Assembly (NCBI GenBank): GCA_003171295.1
Contig: PMYF01000553.1
Location: forward strand, 1-6,377
Reading direction: 5' to 3'
From: Acidobacteriota bacterium
GTDB lineage: Bacteria > Acidobacteriota > Terriglobia > UBA7540
DNA: 6,377 nucleotides
Shown in pieces: positions 4,660-6,377 of this stretch. Under the pieces are notes generated by a model that was not told the DNA's origin, made no database searches, and was given only the letters and a program-made list of their open reading frames with translations. Position 1 is the stretch's first letter. Every line of letters starts with the position of its first letter. Position numbers and translations under genes: made by a program.

Positions 4660-6192
4660 ATGCCCAAGACTGTCTCACGCAAGGCTCTGTTTACCGTTGC
4701 CCTGCTCTGCGCCTGGGCAGCGTTTTGGTTCCCGACGTATGCCGCGCAGCCCCGGGCTGCGGCGCGGGCGCCGGGCGCGGAAACACGCGCGGCTGGACTC
4801 CTCGCGGGGCGCGAGTTGGGCACGACGCCACTGCTCGACGACCTGCGCGAACTATGTGACGGCATCGGCGGCCGGCCGACTGGCTCCCAGGCCTGCGAGC
4901 GTGCGGTGGATTGGGCGGTAGGCCGCTTCCGCGCCGCTGGCGTGAATTCCGTGTGGACAGAACCTTACACCATCCCCGGCTCCTGGGCGGGAGGTCATGA
5001 TCAGGCGGAATGCCTGGCGCCCGTCGAGTTCCCCGTCCGCGTCGCCGCCGCTCCCTCGACTGCTCCCACGCCCGGCGGCCACGCCCTGGAGGCTCCCCTC
5101 GTGAATGCCGGCGACGGCAGCCGGGAGGCCTTCGCGCGCCTGGGCGATAGGGCGCGCGGCTCGATCGTCCTGGTGCTTTCGCCGGAGATGAAGACCGAAG
5201 CCGATCTGTTTGCCGAGTACACGCGTGACGCTCCGCTGCTGGCGGCGGCCCAAAGGGCCGGCGTGGCAGCCTTGCTTGTGCAGTCCACGCAGCCGCACCT
5301 GCTGCTCTACCGCCATCCCATGGGCTTGGGCGGTGAAATCCTGCCACTTCCCACCGCCATCGTGGCACGCGAGCACGCCGCGCGACTGGCGCGCCTCGCG
5401 GACCATGATGAGGTTCGGCTGCGGCTGGATCTTCCCAGCCGTGTGGGTGGCCCCTTTGAAGCCCGCAACGTGGTGGCGGAAATTCGCGGCCGCGAGAAAC
5501 CCGAAGAGATTGTGCTGATCGGGGCACACCTGGATTCCTGGGACCTGGGCACCGGCGCGGAGGATGACGGCGTGAATGCCGCACTGGTCATCGACGTTGC
5601 GCGCAGCTTCCAAGCCCTGGGCCTCGTGCCGCGCCGCACCGTGCGCTTTGTCCTCTTCACGGGCGAAGAACAGGGCATGCTCGGCTCTGCGGCGTATGTC
5701 CTGCGACACGCTGCGGAAATCAGCCATCACGTGGTCATGATCGCGTTCGACACGGGCTCCGGCCGCATCACGGGCTTCTATCTTAACGGCCGCGAGGGCC
5801 TGCGCCGCCCCGTCGACCAGGCGCTCGCCGCAGTCGCGGGCCTCGAAGCGACCGACGATACCTTGGAGGCCATCGATGGCACCGACAACTTCGATTTCCT
5901 CATTTCGGGAGTTCCCAACCTGGTCGGCAGGCAGGAATGGGCTCCCTACCTTCCCAATTACCATGCCGAGTCAGATGTTTATGACGTTGTAAACGGCCGC
6001 CAGGCCAGGACGAACGCCGCCCTCGCCGCGGTGCTGGTGTGGGGAATGGCGGAACGTCCTGAGCCTCCGGCGTCACACCAGACGCGCGCGGAGGTGGAGA
6101 AACTTCTGCGCGACACGAAGCTGGATGAACAGATGAAGGGTCTCGGCCAGTGGGATGACTGGGTGGCGGGAAAGCGCGGCGTAAGCAAGTAA
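4660..6192 (+). CDS. Secreted M28 zinc metallopeptidase, carboxypeptidase Q-like
   Basis: The 510-aa product is a di-zinc exopeptidase that probably trims peptides outside the cytoplasm. Residues 1-28 form a signal peptide: basic MPKTVSRK, a hydrophobic stretch (10-24), and likely cleavage after TYA. Residues from about 145 to 255 resemble a PA-type insert ahead of the catalytic core. The core shows GAHLDSWD (288-295; ligand H290, supporting D292), GAEDDG (299-304; bridging D302), FTGEEQG (333-339; general base E336, ligand E337), FDTGSG (363-368; ligand D364) and NYHAESD (433-439; ligand H435). All five metal ligands are therefore present. The HLDSWDLGTGAEDDG string points to the carboxypeptidase Q (PGCP) branch rather than classical leucine aminopeptidases. 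GVNA replaces the more common Gly/Ser-rich run after the bridging Asp. Exact specificity (dipeptidase or carboxypeptidase) cannot be read. It is probably monocistronic, with 359 nt free upstream and no gene downstream in the window. Confidence 0.94.
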   Translation: MPKTVSRKALFTVALLCAWAAFWFPTYAAQPRAAARAPGAETRAAGLLAGRELGTTPLLDDLRELCDGIGGRPTGSQACERAVDWAVGRFRAAGVNSVWTEPYTIPGSWAGGHDQAECLAPVEFPVRVAAAPSTAPTPGGHALEAPLVNAGDGSREAFARLGDRARGSIVLVLSPEMKTEADLFAEYTRDAPLLAAAQRAGVAALLVQSTQPHLLLYRHPMGLGGEILPLPTAIVAREHAARLARLADHDEVRLRLDLPSRVGGPFEARNVVAEIRGREKPEEIVLIGAHLDSWDLGTGAEDDGVNAALVIDVARSFQALGLVPRRTVRFVLFTGEEQGMLGSAAYVLRHAAEISHHVVMIAFDTGSGRITGFYLNGREGLRRPVDQALAAVAGLEATDDTLEAIDGTDNFDFLISGVPNLVGRQEWAPYLPNYHAESDVYDVVNGRQARTNAALAAVLVWGMAERPEPPASHQTRAEVEKLLRDTKLDEQMKGLGQWDDWVAGKRGVSK

Positions 6193-6305
6193 GACGCGGC
6201 GAGGAAGCATGGCGCACCCAGCCCCGATTTCTCACCACGCGGCGCGATTTTCTTTTGGGCCGCTGGATGCGCGGGTTAGCAGGCTGCGGAAAAACGCATC
6301 CCTGC

Positions 6306-6377
6306 TGTCATTCTGAGCGAAGCGAAGAATCTCGCCCTGCGCATTTTCACGAACATGCGAGATTCTTCGTCGCCTGC
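6306..6377. repeat. Inverted repeat of GAGCGAAGCGAAGAATCTC type, possibly cut by the window end
   Basis: CGAAGAATCTCGC (6323-6335) and GCGAGATTCTTCG (6357-6369) form a perfect 13-bp inverted repeat with a 21-nt loop. The left arm is preceded by TGTCATTCTGAGCGAAG (6306-6322). This wording matches a dispersed non-coding repeat I associate with Acidobacteriota and some other environmental phyla (recalled, not searched). The symmetric partner of the TGTCATTC end may lie beyond the window. As RNA it forms a strong hairpin, but no T-run follows in view. Confidence 0.6.

Noticed and set aside
4691..5964. Long - strand open frames (4691-5584 and 4852-5964) over the M28 gene
   Set aside because: Arg/Pro/Ala-rich or featureless translations antisense to a gene with every catalytic residue in place; shadow frames.

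Overview
The window carries five protein-coding genes, all on the + strand, separated by unusually roomy and repeat-rich intergenic DNA. By eye the sequence is G+C-rich with G/C-heavy third codon positions. This gene mix, together with the interspersed palindromes (notably the GAGCGAAGCGAAGAATCTC-type repeat at the right edge), fits an Acidobacteriota-like soil or environmental bacterium. That assignment is an inference from style and was not tested by a search.

Layout. (1) 135-1142 is the membrane and TPR half of a TMTC/PMT-like protein. Its N-terminal catalytic half is missing, and there are signs of a broken reading frame just upstream. (2) 1351-1926 is nuoB, the complex I subunit that holds cluster N2. 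It stands alone, with a good sigma70-type promoter in front and no nuoA or nuoC beside it. (3) 2024-2899 is mutM/fpg, the 8-oxoguanine DNA glycosylase, complete with catalytic N-terminus and zinc finger. Its start lies behind small GC-rich hairpins. (4) 2900-3517 has no convincing gene but contains a 131-bp imperfect palindrome. (5) 3518-4300 is a MacB/LolD-type ABC ATPase with no permease gene next to it. (6) 4301-4659 is filled by a 246-bp nested palindromic element that begins 7 nt after the ATPase stop, followed by a second inverted repeat in the leader of the next gene. (7) 4660-6192 is a secreted M28 zinc peptidase of the carboxypeptidase Q-like type, with all metal ligands visible. (8) 6193-6377 has no gene and ends in another dispersed-repeat-like inverted repeat.

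The genes do not form one pathway. Respiration, DNA repair, membrane transport and extracellular peptide degradation are represented by single genes. Each intergenic gap is 97 nt or more, and the start signals differ from gene to gene, so they are probably separate transcription units. I see no clear new biological system. The most notable items are the palindromic element at 4307-4552, the solitary nuoB, and the truncated TMTC-like gene at the left edge. No RNA gene, CRISPR array, transposase or classical hairpin-plus-T-run terminator was recognised.
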